Notes under the pieces: generated by a model
The model's database searches: none
The model's input: only the letters and a program-made list of their open reading frames with translations
Told to the model about the DNA's origin: nothing
Source: JANXQG01 sp964615095
GTDB taxonomy: Bacteria > Planctomycetota > Planctomycetia > Pirellulales > Thermoguttaceae
Direction of reading: 5' to 3'
Assembly (NCBI GenBank): GCA_964615095.1
Contig: CAZTPX010000005.1
Coordinates: 1-64,000, forward strand
DNA length: 64,000 nt
Position numbers and translations under genes: made by a program
Shown here: positions 1 through 8,659 of the stretch, one piece after another
Numbering within the stretch: position 1 is the stretch's first letter
Layout of the letters: every line of letters begins with the position of its first letter

Positions 1-2
1 CC

Positions 3-965
3 ACGGCCAACCATCTCTCCTTCCTCAAGGGCGGGATGGCGATGATGAAGTATTTCGGCGCCTTCAGCACGCAAAACGCCCTGCTGCGAAGCGAGTCGGG
101 CACGGTATCGGCCATCGCCGGGATCCTCAAGGCCCCCATGGACATCATCGCCGACAAGCTCCGCGGCTACCTGGGGCTGGTCGATGACCTGTTCGAGCGC
201 CGCGACAAGGTTGTGGCGGCCTGCGAGGCCCTCATGCCGCACCTCTACCACGTCGCCCATACCTCGGCCGATCCACAGCGGCAGGTGCCCATCGGCTACT
301 GGATGCACCGTGGCGGCGTGCCCTTCGTGTCGCCGGAGATCTTCAAGAATATCTATTGGGCGACCACTAAGCCGATCGTCGAGGAGCTTTGGGCCCACGG
401 CCACCAGACGTTGTTTTACGCCGAAGGCAAGTGGGACCACCACCTGGAGTCGTTCGCCGAGTTGCCGGAGCGGAGCATCGTCTACCATGTCGATCAGGGC
501 GACGTCGCGAAGGCCCATCGCGTGCTGGGCGAGAAGTTCTGCCTCAGCGGCGGCATTCCCAACTGGCTGCTCACGCGCGGCAAGCCGGAAGACATCCGCC
601 AGCAAGTCCGCAACGTGTTGGAAATCGCGGCAGGCGACGGTGGCTACATCCTCGACGCCAGCGCCATCGTGCAGAACGACGCCACGATCGAGAACCTGCG
701 CGCCATGACCGACGCCGGCCGCGAGTTCGGCGTTTACTCTTCCGGCTCCTTGGAACCGCTGCCCGCGCCCTTCCAATCGTCTGCCACCGGCGCCGGGCTT
801 ACGGCCGCACCGGGTCGGCCGCGTCCCGGGGTGTGCCAGCCTTGGGAGGCGAAGCTGGCCGAGCTTCCGCCGATCCAAGGCGATGCCGCCTTATGCCGCC
901 GCGTCTGGGAAGACATCGATGCCCTCGCGTACATGTATCTCTGGCAGGTGTTGCTGTCGTTTTAG
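3..965 (+). CDS. Uroporphyrinogen decarboxylase-family protein (5' end outside window)
   Basis: The reading frame is open from the left edge, so the N-terminus is missing. About 320 residues are visible, close to a full URO-D domain of about 340. The stretches FYAEGKWDHHLESF and CLSGGIPNWLLTRGKPED followed by a helix match the late part of URO-D/MtaA-CmuA-type proteins. That family includes heme-pathway decarboxylases and corrinoid-dependent methyltransferases. The sequence does not tell which substrate is used; the divergence from HemE and the lack of heme genes nearby favour a methyltransferase-like or uncharacterised member. A FkbM-type methyltransferase gene follows after 64 bases on the same strand. 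Confidence 0.75.
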   Translation, partial: TANHLSFLKGGMAMMKYFGAFSTQNALLRSESGTVSAIAGILKAPMDIIADKLRGYLGLVDDLFERRDKVVAACEALMPHLYHVAHTSADPQRQVPIGYWMHRGGVPFVSPEIFKNIYWATTKPIVEELWAHGHQTLFYAEGKWDHHLESFAELPERSIVYHVDQGDVAKAHRVLGEKFCLSGGIPNWLLTRGKPEDIRQQVRNVLEIAAGDGGYILDASAIVQNDATIENLRAMTDAGREFGVYSSGSLEPLPAPFQSSATGAGLTAAPGRPRPGVCQPWEAKLAELPPIQGDAALCRRVWEDIDALAYMYLWQVLLSF

Positions 966-1029
966 CAAGGATACACTCGTGTCCGGCCTCCGTGCCGGCG
1001 CAATTCGGACTCATGAGGAGCCGCAGAAA

Positions 1030-2097
1030 ATGGACGACCCTGGCCAGTTTGTCGATTACATCATCACGCAGTACTTGACGCGGATGCACGAGTATCCGCA
1101 GAACAACTATGATGCGGATCGGTTTTCCTTTGACGGCGTCGACCGCTCGAAGCAGTTCGACCTCGTACTGCACAAGCAATACCTATGGTTTTTTTTCCAG
1201 AACTGCATCTCGCTGCACAAGACCTATCTGCGGCTGGCTGACCAGGCATCGAAGAAGCTATTCCTGGACTTGATCGTTTTCCACTTGGCCGGTTGGGTGC
1301 ATGTGAAACTGGACACCAACACGCCACAGTACTGGAGTCTATGCGAGCGGGCCAAGCAACTTCCCGCCACCCCGTCCACCTTTCCGTATACGGGCTTGTT
1401 CGGACCGCTGCTGCACTTCGAGAACATTGAGTACCTCGGGCACGCGTTGAAGGTCGATTGCTGGCGCGGCGGCGCAATTTGGAACTTCATCTCCGGACAA
1501 TACTACTTTGCGCGAGATTCCGTAACGATTGCACCACAGCCTAATGACCACGTGGTCGACGCGGGGGCCTGTTTCGGCGACACGGCACTGGCTTTTGCGG
1601 CCACTGTCGGCCGCGACGGCCGCGTCTACGCGTTCGAGCCTATCGGCAAGCACCTGGACATCATTCGCCATAACGTTGCCCAGAATCCTCAGTTTACCGA
1701 TGTCATTCGCGTCTTTCCCTTCGGCTTGGGAAACGTGTCGCAAGGCGATTCGGCCCCGCTTCAAGCGAACTTCCTCAGTCCCGGATTCAGCATGAACGCC
1801 ATTTCCGACTCTGCGAAATTGCCTGTCGAGACCCTCGACAATCTCATCCGGAAAGGCGCGATCGAGCGGGTTGATTTCATCAAGATGGACGTGGAAGGCT
1901 TTGAGCTCAAGGCCCTCTGCGGCGCTCAAGAGACGCTGCGCCGTTTCCGCCCGCGATTGGCGATTTCGGTCTACCATCGACCGCAGGACATGTTCGAGGT
2001 GCCTGCCCTCCTCGATAGTCTTGGCTTGGGCTACAAGTTCTATTTGGATCATTACACGATCCACGGCGAAGAGACGGTGTTGTACGCGACGGTGTAG
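1030..2097 (+). CDS. FkbM family SAM-dependent methyltransferase
   Basis: A 355-residue protein. The start at 1030 is chosen because GAGGAG lies about 9 bases upstream; longer in-frame starts run into the preceding gene. The C-terminal half is a Rossmann methyltransferase of the FkbM type. VVDAGACFGDTALAFA (about residue 175) is the SAM-binding loop, YAFEP follows beta-2, and FIKMDVEGFELKAL is the FkbM signature around the Asp-Val-Glu-Gly motif. FkbM enzymes O-methylate sugars or polyketides. The N-terminal 150 residues are not recognised and may bind the acceptor. No glycosyltransferase neighbours are visible, so the substrate is unknown. Confidence 0.8.
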   Translation: MDDPGQFVDYIITQYLTRMHEYPQNNYDADRFSFDGVDRSKQFDLVLHKQYLWFFFQNCISLHKTYLRLADQASKKLFLDLIVFHLAGWVHVKLDTNTPQYWSLCERAKQLPATPSTFPYTGLFGPLLHFENIEYLGHALKVDCWRGGAIWNFISGQYYFARDSVTIAPQPNDHVVDAGACFGDTALAFAATVGRDGRVYAFEPIGKHLDIIRHNVAQNPQFTDVIRVFPFGLGNVSQGDSAPLQANFLSPGFSMNAISDSAKLPVETLDNLIRKGAIERVDFIKMDVEGFELKALCGAQETLRRFRPRLAISVYHRPQDMFEVPALLDSLGLGYKFYLDHYTIHGEETVLYATV

Positions 2098-2100
2098 CAG

Positions 2101-2877
2101 CTACACAACACACCTCACCACACCCGAGTAGACCGCCTGCTGTTTCCCATCGGCTTCAATTAGCAGGGCACCGTCCGCGGCGATGCCCAGGCAGTGGCCT
2201 TCGATCCGCTTCTCGCCTTGCACAATCTGCAATTGCTTGCCGCGCTGCAAACAGAGATCCTGAGCGCGCGCGACAATGCTTTCCGGCGCGATCGCTAACC
2301 GGGCAAGTTGCCGCTGCAACTGCTGCAAGATCGCGATCAAAAGTTCCGTGGAATCGTGCTCGCGACCCGTCGCGTCGAGAAGCGTAACGACCCGCGGCCG
2401 GACATCCTCCGGCGCATCGGCCGCGGCGTTGTTCACGTTCAGGCCGATGCCGATGACGTGTTTGCCATCGGGCAGAACCTCGATCAGAATGCCGGCCAGT
2501 TTGCGGCCATCGAGCAGAACGTCGTTAGGCCAGTGAATGCCGATTTCATGGCCCGGCACTATTATCGGGCTAACAGCCTCGACGACCGCCACCGCCGCCG
2601 CCAGCGAAACTAGGCCCGACCGTTGCGATGCCCCGGCCGGCGCAACCAACTCCGGCCCGATCAGCAGACTGAACGCAAGGCTTCCGGAGCCGGTCCACCA
2701 GCGGTTGGAACCCCGTCCGCGGCCGGCAGTCTGGCGATCGGCGATGATCAACCAGGGAAGTTTCACGCCCGCGTAAGCCGCACATTGGCTGGCCCGATCA
2801 TTGGTCGAGCCGATCTCGGCGTGGTGCTCCAGGTCGGCAACAAAGGTATTTTCAAGAATTTTCCTCAAGTTTTGCAT
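2101..2877 (-). CDS. birA: Biotin--[acetyl-CoA-carboxylase] ligase
   Basis: Adenylates biotin and transfers it to the lysine of biotin carboxyl carrier proteins. The 258-residue product carries the BirA/LplA catalytic core: GSTNDRA near the N-terminus, the biotin-binding loop TAGRGRGSNRWW (consensus GRGRxGRxW), WPNDVLLDGRKLAGILIE and GIGLNVN. A short C-terminal SH3-like domain follows. The N-terminal DNA-binding helix-turn-helix is absent, so this is a group I enzyme that should not act as a repressor. The start at 2877 has AAGGTGAG just upstream. The gene diverges from the outer-membrane protein gene at 2981. Confidence 0.93.
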   Translation of the reverse strand: MQNLRKILENTFVADLEHHAEIGSTNDRASQCAAYAGVKLPWLIIADRQTAGRGRGSNRWWTGSGSLAFSLLIGPELVAPAGASQRSGLVSLAAAVAVVEAVSPIIVPGHEIGIHWPNDVLLDGRKLAGILIEVLPDGKHVIGIGLNVNNAAADAPEDVRPRVVTLLDATGREHDSTELLIAILQQLQRQLARLAIAPESIVARAQDLCLQRGKQLQIVQGEKRIEGHCLGIAADGALLIEADGKQQAVYSGVVRCVV

Positions 2878-2980
2878 TCTCACCTTGACTGGCCGGCTGA
2901 AGATTGGTATTTCCACCCAAACTTTTCTGCGGTTCCCCATTTCCGCGCGAAACAGAGCCTCATTATAACGTCGTGGCACA

Positions 2981-4339
2981 ATGCGACAGGAACCAGGTCG
3001 AGCATCTTTCGAATGCAAGAGTCCGGCCCGCATCTTGCTGCTGGCATTGCTAGCAATTGGTTGGATATTTGGCCCGACAATCGCCGCCGCGCAGACGCAG
3101 ATTCGCTTTCCCACGCCCGATCCGGCCGACGGCCAGCCGGTCGTCACGCCCGCGCCGACTACCTCCCCGGTTGCCGCAGTGGGCACGGACACTACCGCCC
3201 CCTCTGCCGGATCGACGATGACGCCGTTCGGGCCTGCCCCGCCTGTCGGCGCTGCGCCGACCTTGGCGCCGGGCGGCGGATATCCGGCCCCCGCCGCCCC
3301 CGTTTATGGCCCCGCCCCGGTGGCAACGCTTAACGGAAACGTGCAGCCGCCGCCGGCCACATGGGACCCCTTTGCCCCCCCGAGCACTGCCCCGGCGGTC
3401 CCACTTCCCGGGCAAGATCCCTACTATAACGCGCCGCAGCCCTGCCCCGCACAGCCGGGGCCGTTCACCATGCCGCCCGTGCTGGCAACGCCCTACCGCT
3501 TCCTGCGGGACGTGTCGCTGGACTATAACTGGTTTGCCGGCCACGGCACCAGCCCGGGCCAGTTGGGCATCAACGACATCAACTTCAAGAGCACCTTTGC
3601 CCTGCCCATGCCTTTCCTCCAGCCGCCTCAGCCGGAGCCGCCCAGGCCGCTTCTGATCACGCCGGGCTTCGCCTGGCACTTCTGGGACGGGCCTTCCTCC
3701 AACATGCTCGGTAACCCCGACATGCCGCCGCGGACCTACGACGCCTATCTCGACGCCGAGTGGGACCCGGTGTTCGTTCCCAACTCGTTCAGCGCCGAGC
3801 TGGATGCCAGCGTGGGCATCTACTCCGACTTCAGCGAGATTACCAGCCAGAGCATCCGCCTCAAGGGCCGGGGCATGGCCGTGATCGGCGTCCCCGACAC
3901 GAACCTGACGATGAAACTCGGTGTTTGGTACATCAACCGGGAACGCTTCAAGTTACTTCCCGCGGGCGGATTCGTGTGGAAACCAAGTCCGGTCACGCGC
4001 TTCGATATCCTCTTTCCCAATCCCAAGTTCACGCAGATGCTCACTACGACGGGCGGCGGCGTGGAATGGTGGTGGTATCTCTCGGGCGATTATGGCGGCG
4101 GAGTGTGGACAATCAAGCGTTCGGCCGACGCCACGCATCCGGAAGAGAACCAGATCGACCTGGTCGACTATGACGACATCCGCGTCGCCCTGGGCATAGA
4201 CTTCACGCGGCAGGGCGGCCAAAAGGGCTTCTTCGAAGGTGGCTATGCGTTTCAGCGGCAACTCAACTACGCCAGCGGGCTGCCCTCCGACGTCAATCTC
4301 GACGGCGCGTTCTATGTCCATGCTGGAGTGGCGTTCTGA
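2981..4339 (+). CDS. Predicted outer-membrane beta-barrel protein, first tandem copy
   Basis: A 452-residue exported protein. An N-terminal signal peptide (LLLALLAIGWIFGP, cleavage near AAA-QTQ) is followed by about 130 residues rich in Pro and Ala and then a beta-rich domain with alternating aromatic residues, ending in a terminal Phe as in many barrel proteins. LLITPGFAWHFWDGPSS and LLPAGGFVWKPSP recur in the next gene, so the two are paralogues. Function unknown; a porin-like or envelope structural role is only inferred. A possible promoter TTCCGC-N17-TATAAC (2941-2969) would give an almost leaderless transcript. The stop codon overlaps the ATG of the next frame as TGATG. Confidence 0.65.
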   Translation: MRQEPGRASFECKSPARILLLALLAIGWIFGPTIAAAQTQIRFPTPDPADGQPVVTPAPTTSPVAAVGTDTTAPSAGSTMTPFGPAPPVGAAPTLAPGGGYPAPAAPVYGPAPVATLNGNVQPPPATWDPFAPPSTAPAVPLPGQDPYYNAPQPCPAQPGPFTMPPVLATPYRFLRDVSLDYNWFAGHGTSPGQLGINDINFKSTFALPMPFLQPPQPEPPRPLLITPGFAWHFWDGPSSNMLGNPDMPPRTYDAYLDAEWDPVFVPNSFSAELDASVGIYSDFSEITSQSIRLKGRGMAVIGVPDTNLTMKLGVWYINRERFKLLPAGGFVWKPSPVTRFDILFPNPKFTQMLTTTGGGVEWWWYLSGDYGGGVWTIKRSADATHPEENQIDLVDYDDIRVALGIDFTRQGGQKGFFEGGYAFQRQLNYASGLPSDVNLDGAFYVHAGVAF

Positions 4340-5661
4340 TGGCCGGCACGGCGGCAGGCATGCTCCAGGCTTGCGAACCGTGCGCTCATAGCGATTCTGT
4401 AGGGAACGGCGGGGCACCCGCGCAGCGGGTCGATGCCGTTCCGCCCGGTTTGGAACGGCACGGAGGCCATTCCCTTCAGTGTTACACTGGAATCAAACCA
4501 TGCCGGAATTTCCGCCTAAAGGCGGTACTACGAACGCCTTTCTTTCATACGCTCGGCGTGTACCTGCTACTTTGGCTTTGCTCGGCAGCAAATGCGCAAA
4601 TGTCGCCGACCGTGGATTCGCCCATGGACAATCCTTTTGGCGACCAGAATCCGGGCTACTACCAACCGCCGGACGTACAAGTCCCTTCTGCACAAATGCC
4701 TTATCTTCCACCCGCAGGCCCGGCGGTCACAAGCGGGCCTGCTCCGGCACAATGCCCCGCGCCGACCACGCTCGGAGAACTGCTCTTTGCCGACGGCCGC
4801 AATACGCCGGCCGATAACCGTTGCGGGTCTTTTCAGAAGCTCTCGTTTGTGAACACCTATCTGCCGCGGATGGGTTCCGATGGTTTCGGCTGGTACGACG
4901 TCGAGTTGACGAGCGTTTGGGGACTTCCCTTTCCCACAAAAGACGCCCCGCTGGTCATCACGCCGGGCTTTGCCACGCACTGGCTCAACGGTCCGAGCAG
5001 CCTCGACATTCCCGCGCAGCTTCACGATGTTTACACCGAGTTCCGCTGGCTGCCAAAGATCGGCGAGCGGTTTCGGGCCGATATAGCCGTACAGCCGGGG
5101 TATTACAGCGACTGGGACGGCAGCAGCGTTCGCGCCGTGCGGATCTTGGGCCACGGAGCGGGCGTTTATGACTGGACGCCCACGTTTCAACTCGTGCTGG
5201 GCTGCGCCTATCTCGACCGGCCGGATATCGAACTGCTGCCGATCGCCGGGTTCATCTGGAAACCGAACCCGGAAGTGGAGTATCGATTGGTTTTCCCGAC
5301 GCCGAAGATCGCATGGTGCCTAGAAGGTGGCGGATCAGCGAGATTGTTTCGCTCCGATGCGACTAAACTCGGGGACCTTGGGTTGGTTGAGAAGCCGTCC
5401 GATGCGGGGGAACTCTGGTTCTACATCGCCGGCGAGTTGGGTGGCGGCACCTGGGCGATCCGCCACAGCGATGGCGCGAGCGACTTGATGAGCTACAGCG
5501 ATTGGCGGCTTTACCTCGGTCTGGAGACGAAATCCATAACGACGATCAGCTCGCACATTGAAATCGGCTATGTGTTTCATCGCTACATTCGCCTGACGAG
5601 CACTGGCGACGACATGTTTGTTGGCGACACGTTGATGGCGCGCGCTGGGCTGAATTACTGA
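4339..5661 (+). CDS. Predicted outer-membrane beta-barrel protein, second tandem copy (start uncertain)
   Basis: Paralogue of the preceding gene. LVITPGFATHWLNGPSS, YYSDWDGSS and LLPIAGFIWKPNP align with its counterpart, and the protein ends GLNY. The longest frame opens at 4339, but its first ~70 codons are read out of a dispersed repeat (4399-4476) and the signal peptide (LGVYLLLWLCSAANA) lies about 70 residues in, which is atypical. An ATG at 4500 fits a signal peptide better by position but is in another frame; the segment between it and the signal peptide may be a small insertion that shifted the frame. The mature part from about 4600 is well supported; the true start is not. Function unknown. 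Confidence 0.6.
   Translation: MAGTAAGMLQACEPCAHSDSVGNGGAPAQRVDAVPPGLERHGGHSLQCYTGIKPCRNFRLKAVLRTPFFHTLGVYLLLWLCSAANAQMSPTVDSPMDNPFGDQNPGYYQPPDVQVPSAQMPYLPPAGPAVTSGPAPAQCPAPTTLGELLFADGRNTPADNRCGSFQKLSFVNTYLPRMGSDGFGWYDVELTSVWGLPFPTKDAPLVITPGFATHWLNGPSSLDIPAQLHDVYTEFRWLPKIGERFRADIAVQPGYYSDWDGSSVRAVRILGHGAGVYDWTPTFQLVLGCAYLDRPDIELLPIAGFIWKPNPEVEYRLVFPTPKIAWCLEGGGSARLFRSDATKLGDLGLVEKPSDAGELWFYIAGELGGGTWAIRHSDGASDLMSYSDWRLYLGLETKSITTISSHIEIGYVFHRYIRLTSTGDDMFVGDTLMARAGLNY
4399..4476. repeat. Dispersed palindromic repeat, TGTAGGGAACGG family
   Basis: Begins TGTAGGGAACGG and ends with CCATTCCCTT, with an internal GGAACGGCACGGAG block. Related copies lie at 27431-27538 and 57957-58043. This copy sits in front of or inside the 5' end of the second barrel-protein gene. 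Confidence 0.6.
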
Positions 5662-5707
5662 GGTATCCAAAAACAATTGTTGCCACTTCCGCATCTTTCA
5701 AGAACTT

Positions 5708-5788
5708 GGCAGAAATATGGTTGACAGAAATATAGCGTTAACGCACGCGCGGCTAACACGCGATATTTCTGTCAATCATCTTTCTGTC
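5708..5788. repeat. Long imperfect inverted repeat between convergent genes
   Basis: Arms 5708-5740 and 5754-5788 pair over about 33 bases with four mismatches and a two-base bulge around a 13-base loop. The core TTGACAGAAATAT (5721-5733) pairs perfectly with ATATTTCTGTCAA (5763-5775). It lies between two convergent stop codons (5661 and 5857) and could act as a bidirectional terminator, but it is much longer than usual and lacks a clear T-tract. A mobile palindrome is equally possible. Confidence 0.75.
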
Positions 5789-5856
5789 AATTCTCTTTCG
5801 TGGGAACTGCCATGAGTGGCTGGGCTAAACCCTAAACAAGGCTCACAACTCCCCTT

Positions 5857-8541
5857 CTACAATTTCCGTGTCGCCATCGCCACATCCTGCCCCAGCGGCG
5901 AGGCAATCTCGAAACCGCAACGGCGAAAAGTGGCCAACATCCGGCTGTTGTCTTTGGCAATCTCGGCGACGACTTTCTTTACGCCCCACCGCTTCGCCAC
6001 TTCCAGGCAGTAGTCGGTCAACATCCCCCCTACCCCGCGGCCTTGCCAGCGATCGACCACAATCACGGCATACTCGGCCGCCTGATGATCGACGTCGGCC
6101 ACCAGGCGGCCGATGCCGATGAGCTTCCGACAGCCTTCTTCCTCGACCTCGACCACAATCGCCAACTCGCGATCGTAGTCGATAAAACAATACCGCGACG
6201 CCATTTCGTGTGTCGTCTGCTTGAACGTGTAGTTGAAGCGGAACCAGCGCGATTGCGTCGAGCAGCCCGCCAACAGCTCGTGCCAGAGCGGCTCGTCCTC
6301 CGGCTTGATCGGCCGCAACACGACTGGCGTGCCGTCCTTGAGCGTTCCCTGGGTGACGTATTCCTCCGGATACGGCCGGATCGCCAAGTGCGCGTAGGGC
6401 CGGGGCTCGCCAGGTGGCATGCGGCGATCGACCACCACACGGGCGTCCAAGGCAATCACGTCTCCCGGCGTGGCCAAGAGCGGATTGACGTCCAGTTCCT
6501 CGATCTCCGGGTAGTCGGCCACAAGGTAGGAGAATCGCATGATGATCTCGATCAACCGATCGATATTCACGCCCGGTTTGCCACGATAGCCGCGCAACAG
6601 CGGCCATGATTTGAGCGACTCCAACATCCGCCGAGTAAGAACGTCGTTCAGCGGCGGCAGTCCCAGTGCCCGGTCTTGAAAGACCTCGGCGGCCACGCCG
6701 CCCATGCCCACCATGATCACCGGGCCGAAAACGGGATCCTTTTTCGTCCCCAGGATCAGTTCGAAACTATTGGGATAGCTGATCATCTTCTGCACGGTAA
6801 CGCCGGAGATTTCCGCCTCCGGCCGCATGCGCCGCGCCCGGGTAGTGATCTGCACAAAGGCTTCCCGCACGGCCGCGCCATTGGGCAGGTCGAGGACCAC
6901 GCCGTCGACCTCTGTCTTGTGGCTGATCTGCGGCGAGTCGATCTTCACGACCACCGGGTAGCCCAAGCCCTCGGCAGCCTCGACGGCTTCGTCGGCCGTG
7001 CGTGCGGCCATCGGCCGGGTTACGGGGATTTCATAAGACTCCAAGAGGGCCTTCGATAGTTTCTCAGAAAGGATGTCATCGCCTTCGGCAAGCAAGGCCT
7101 GGAAGGCCGTCCGCCGCTGGCGGCGATCGAGGCCGAATTCGACCGGCAAATCGCGCGGCGTTTCCTGCAGGATCGTCAGGTTTCGGGCATAGGAAACGAG
7201 GTGCAAGAAGGCCTGCACGGCCTTGGCCGGCGTCTTGTAGGTAGGCACGCTCATCGAGTTGAGGACCTGGCTGCCCTCGTGGACTGAACGACTACCCATC
7301 CATGCCGCCAACACGGGCTTGCGGGTCTGGGCCGCCACCTGGGCGACCGCCTGGGCCGTAGCCGTGGCGTCGGTCATGGCCAAGGGCGTGAGAATGACCA
7401 ACCCGGCATCGACGTTCTTGTCCTTCAGAACGGCGGTCAGGGCGCGCGAATAGCGCTGCGGCGAGGCATCGCCCAGCAGGTCGACCGGGTTGCCACGCGA
7501 CCAACCCTCCGGCAGGAACTTATCCAACTCCGCGATGGTTTCCGGCGCAAGTTCCGCCAGATGGCCGCCACGGGCGATCAAGATGTCGGTCGTCATAACG
7601 CCCGGCCCGCCGGCGTTGGTGACGATGGCCAGCCGATCGGAGCGGGGCGTCAACTGGCGGGCCAACAACTCGGCGCAATCGAACATGTCGTCGATTTCCC
7701 AAATGCGCTCGATGCCCGCCCTCTGGAAGGCCGCTTCGTAGACCGCATCGACCCCTGCCATGGCCCCCGTGTGCGAGGCGGCCGCCCGGGCCGATTCCTT
7801 GAACCGCCCCGCCTTGTAGGCCACGATCGGCTTCGTGCGCGCGAAGGCCCGGGCGGCGGAAAGAAACTCGCGGGCCTCGCCGATCGATTCCACGTACAAG
7901 ATGATGGATCGCGTTTCCGTCAGGCAGCCGAAATAGTCGATCAGGTCCCCCATGCTCACGTCGAGCATGTTGCCCACGGAGACGAAGTGCGAGAAGCCGA
8001 TCCCTTCATCGACGGCCCAATCGAGCACCGACGTGCAGAGCGCTCCCGACTGCGAAATGAAACCGATGTGCCCCGGCAGCGGCGTCGCCGTAGCGAAACT
8101 GGCGTTGAGATGCCGCCAGGGAACGATCACTCCCAGGCAATTGGGTCCGAGGATCCGCATGCCGTCGAACTTGCGATGCTCGCGGCGGACGGCTTCCTCC
8201 AGTTCGCGGCCGGCCGGGCCTGCCTCGCCGAAACCGGCCGTGAGGATAATGATGCCGCGAACGCCCCTTTCGCCGCACGATCGCACGACTTCGGGAACAG
8301 ACTCAGCCGGCGTGCAGATTACGGCCAGGTCGGCCACGGCGGGAATACTCTGGATATCCGCATAGGCATGGACACTCTGTACCACCTCGTACTTCGGGTT
8401 GACCGGGTAGACCACACCCTGGTAGTTGGAGGCGATGAGGTTGTGAAAAACCGTGGAGCCGGCACTGCGGGCTGTTTCGTCGGCCCCAATGACGGCAATC
8501 GAGCGAGGATCGAATATCTTTTCGAGATTGCGGATGCTCAT
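5857..8541 (-). CDS. ADP-forming acyl-CoA synthetase (alpha+beta) fused to GNAT acetyltransferase
   Basis: An 894-residue fusion. Residues 1-460 are the CoA-binding and succinyl-CoA-synthetase-like alpha domains, 480-700 an ATP-grasp beta domain (GYPVVVKIDSPQISHKTEVDG), and 730-894 a GNAT domain with acetyl-CoA loop RWQGRGVGG. The architecture matches bacterial Pat/YfiQ protein lysine acetyltransferases and acetate--CoA ligase-GNAT fusions. The phospho-histidine loop is intact (SHTGAMAG, His257); this His is lost in the enterobacterial Pat, so synthetase activity (acyl-CoA + ADP + Pi to acid + CoA + ATP) may be kept. Substrate is inferred, acetate most likely. A long palindrome separates it from the upstream SDR gene. 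Confidence 0.85.
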   Translation of the reverse strand: MSIRNLEKIFDPRSIAVIGADETARSAGSTVFHNLIASNYQGVVYPVNPKYEVVQSVHAYADIQSIPAVADLAVICTPAESVPEVVRSCGERGVRGIIILTAGFGEAGPAGRELEEAVRREHRKFDGMRILGPNCLGVIVPWRHLNASFATATPLPGHIGFISQSGALCTSVLDWAVDEGIGFSHFVSVGNMLDVSMGDLIDYFGCLTETRSIILYVESIGEAREFLSAARAFARTKPIVAYKAGRFKESARAAASHTGAMAGVDAVYEAAFQRAGIERIWEIDDMFDCAELLARQLTPRSDRLAIVTNAGGPGVMTTDILIARGGHLAELAPETIAELDKFLPEGWSRGNPVDLLGDASPQRYSRALTAVLKDKNVDAGLVILTPLAMTDATATAQAVAQVAAQTRKPVLAAWMGSRSVHEGSQVLNSMSVPTYKTPAKAVQAFLHLVSYARNLTILQETPRDLPVEFGLDRRQRRTAFQALLAEGDDILSEKLSKALLESYEIPVTRPMAARTADEAVEAAEGLGYPVVVKIDSPQISHKTEVDGVVLDLPNGAAVREAFVQITTRARRMRPEAEISGVTVQKMISYPNSFELILGTKKDPVFGPVIMVGMGGVAAEVFQDRALGLPPLNDVLTRRMLESLKSWPLLRGYRGKPGVNIDRLIEIIMRFSYLVADYPEIEELDVNPLLATPGDVIALDARVVVDRRMPPGEPRPYAHLAIRPYPEEYVTQGTLKDGTPVVLRPIKPEDEPLWHELLAGCSTQSRWFRFNYTFKQTTHEMASRYCFIDYDRELAIVVEVEEEGCRKLIGIGRLVADVDHQAAEYAVIVVDRWQGRGVGGMLTDYCLEVAKRWGVKKVVAEIAKDNSRMLATFRRCGFEIASPLGQDVAMATRKL

Positions 8542-8590
8542 AGTAAGCCGGCACCACTAAGAACGGGCGAATCAATAACTGTCGTATTGG

Positions 8591-8638
8591 CGCCTTTCGC
8601 TCCGCGAAAGTTGCACAACTTGCGCGGAGCGAAAGGCG
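8591..8638. repeat. Palindromic element, 23-bp arms
   Basis: CGCCTTTCGCTCCGCG at 8591-8606 pairs with 8623-8638; the stem continues inward through AAGTTG/CAACTT to a 2-base loop with one mismatch. It lies between the SDR gene and the acyl-CoA synthetase gene on the same strand. There is no U-tract, so a simple intrinsic terminator is not assured. Confidence 0.8.
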
Positions 8639-8659
8639 ACACGTATTCCTGCGTCAGTC

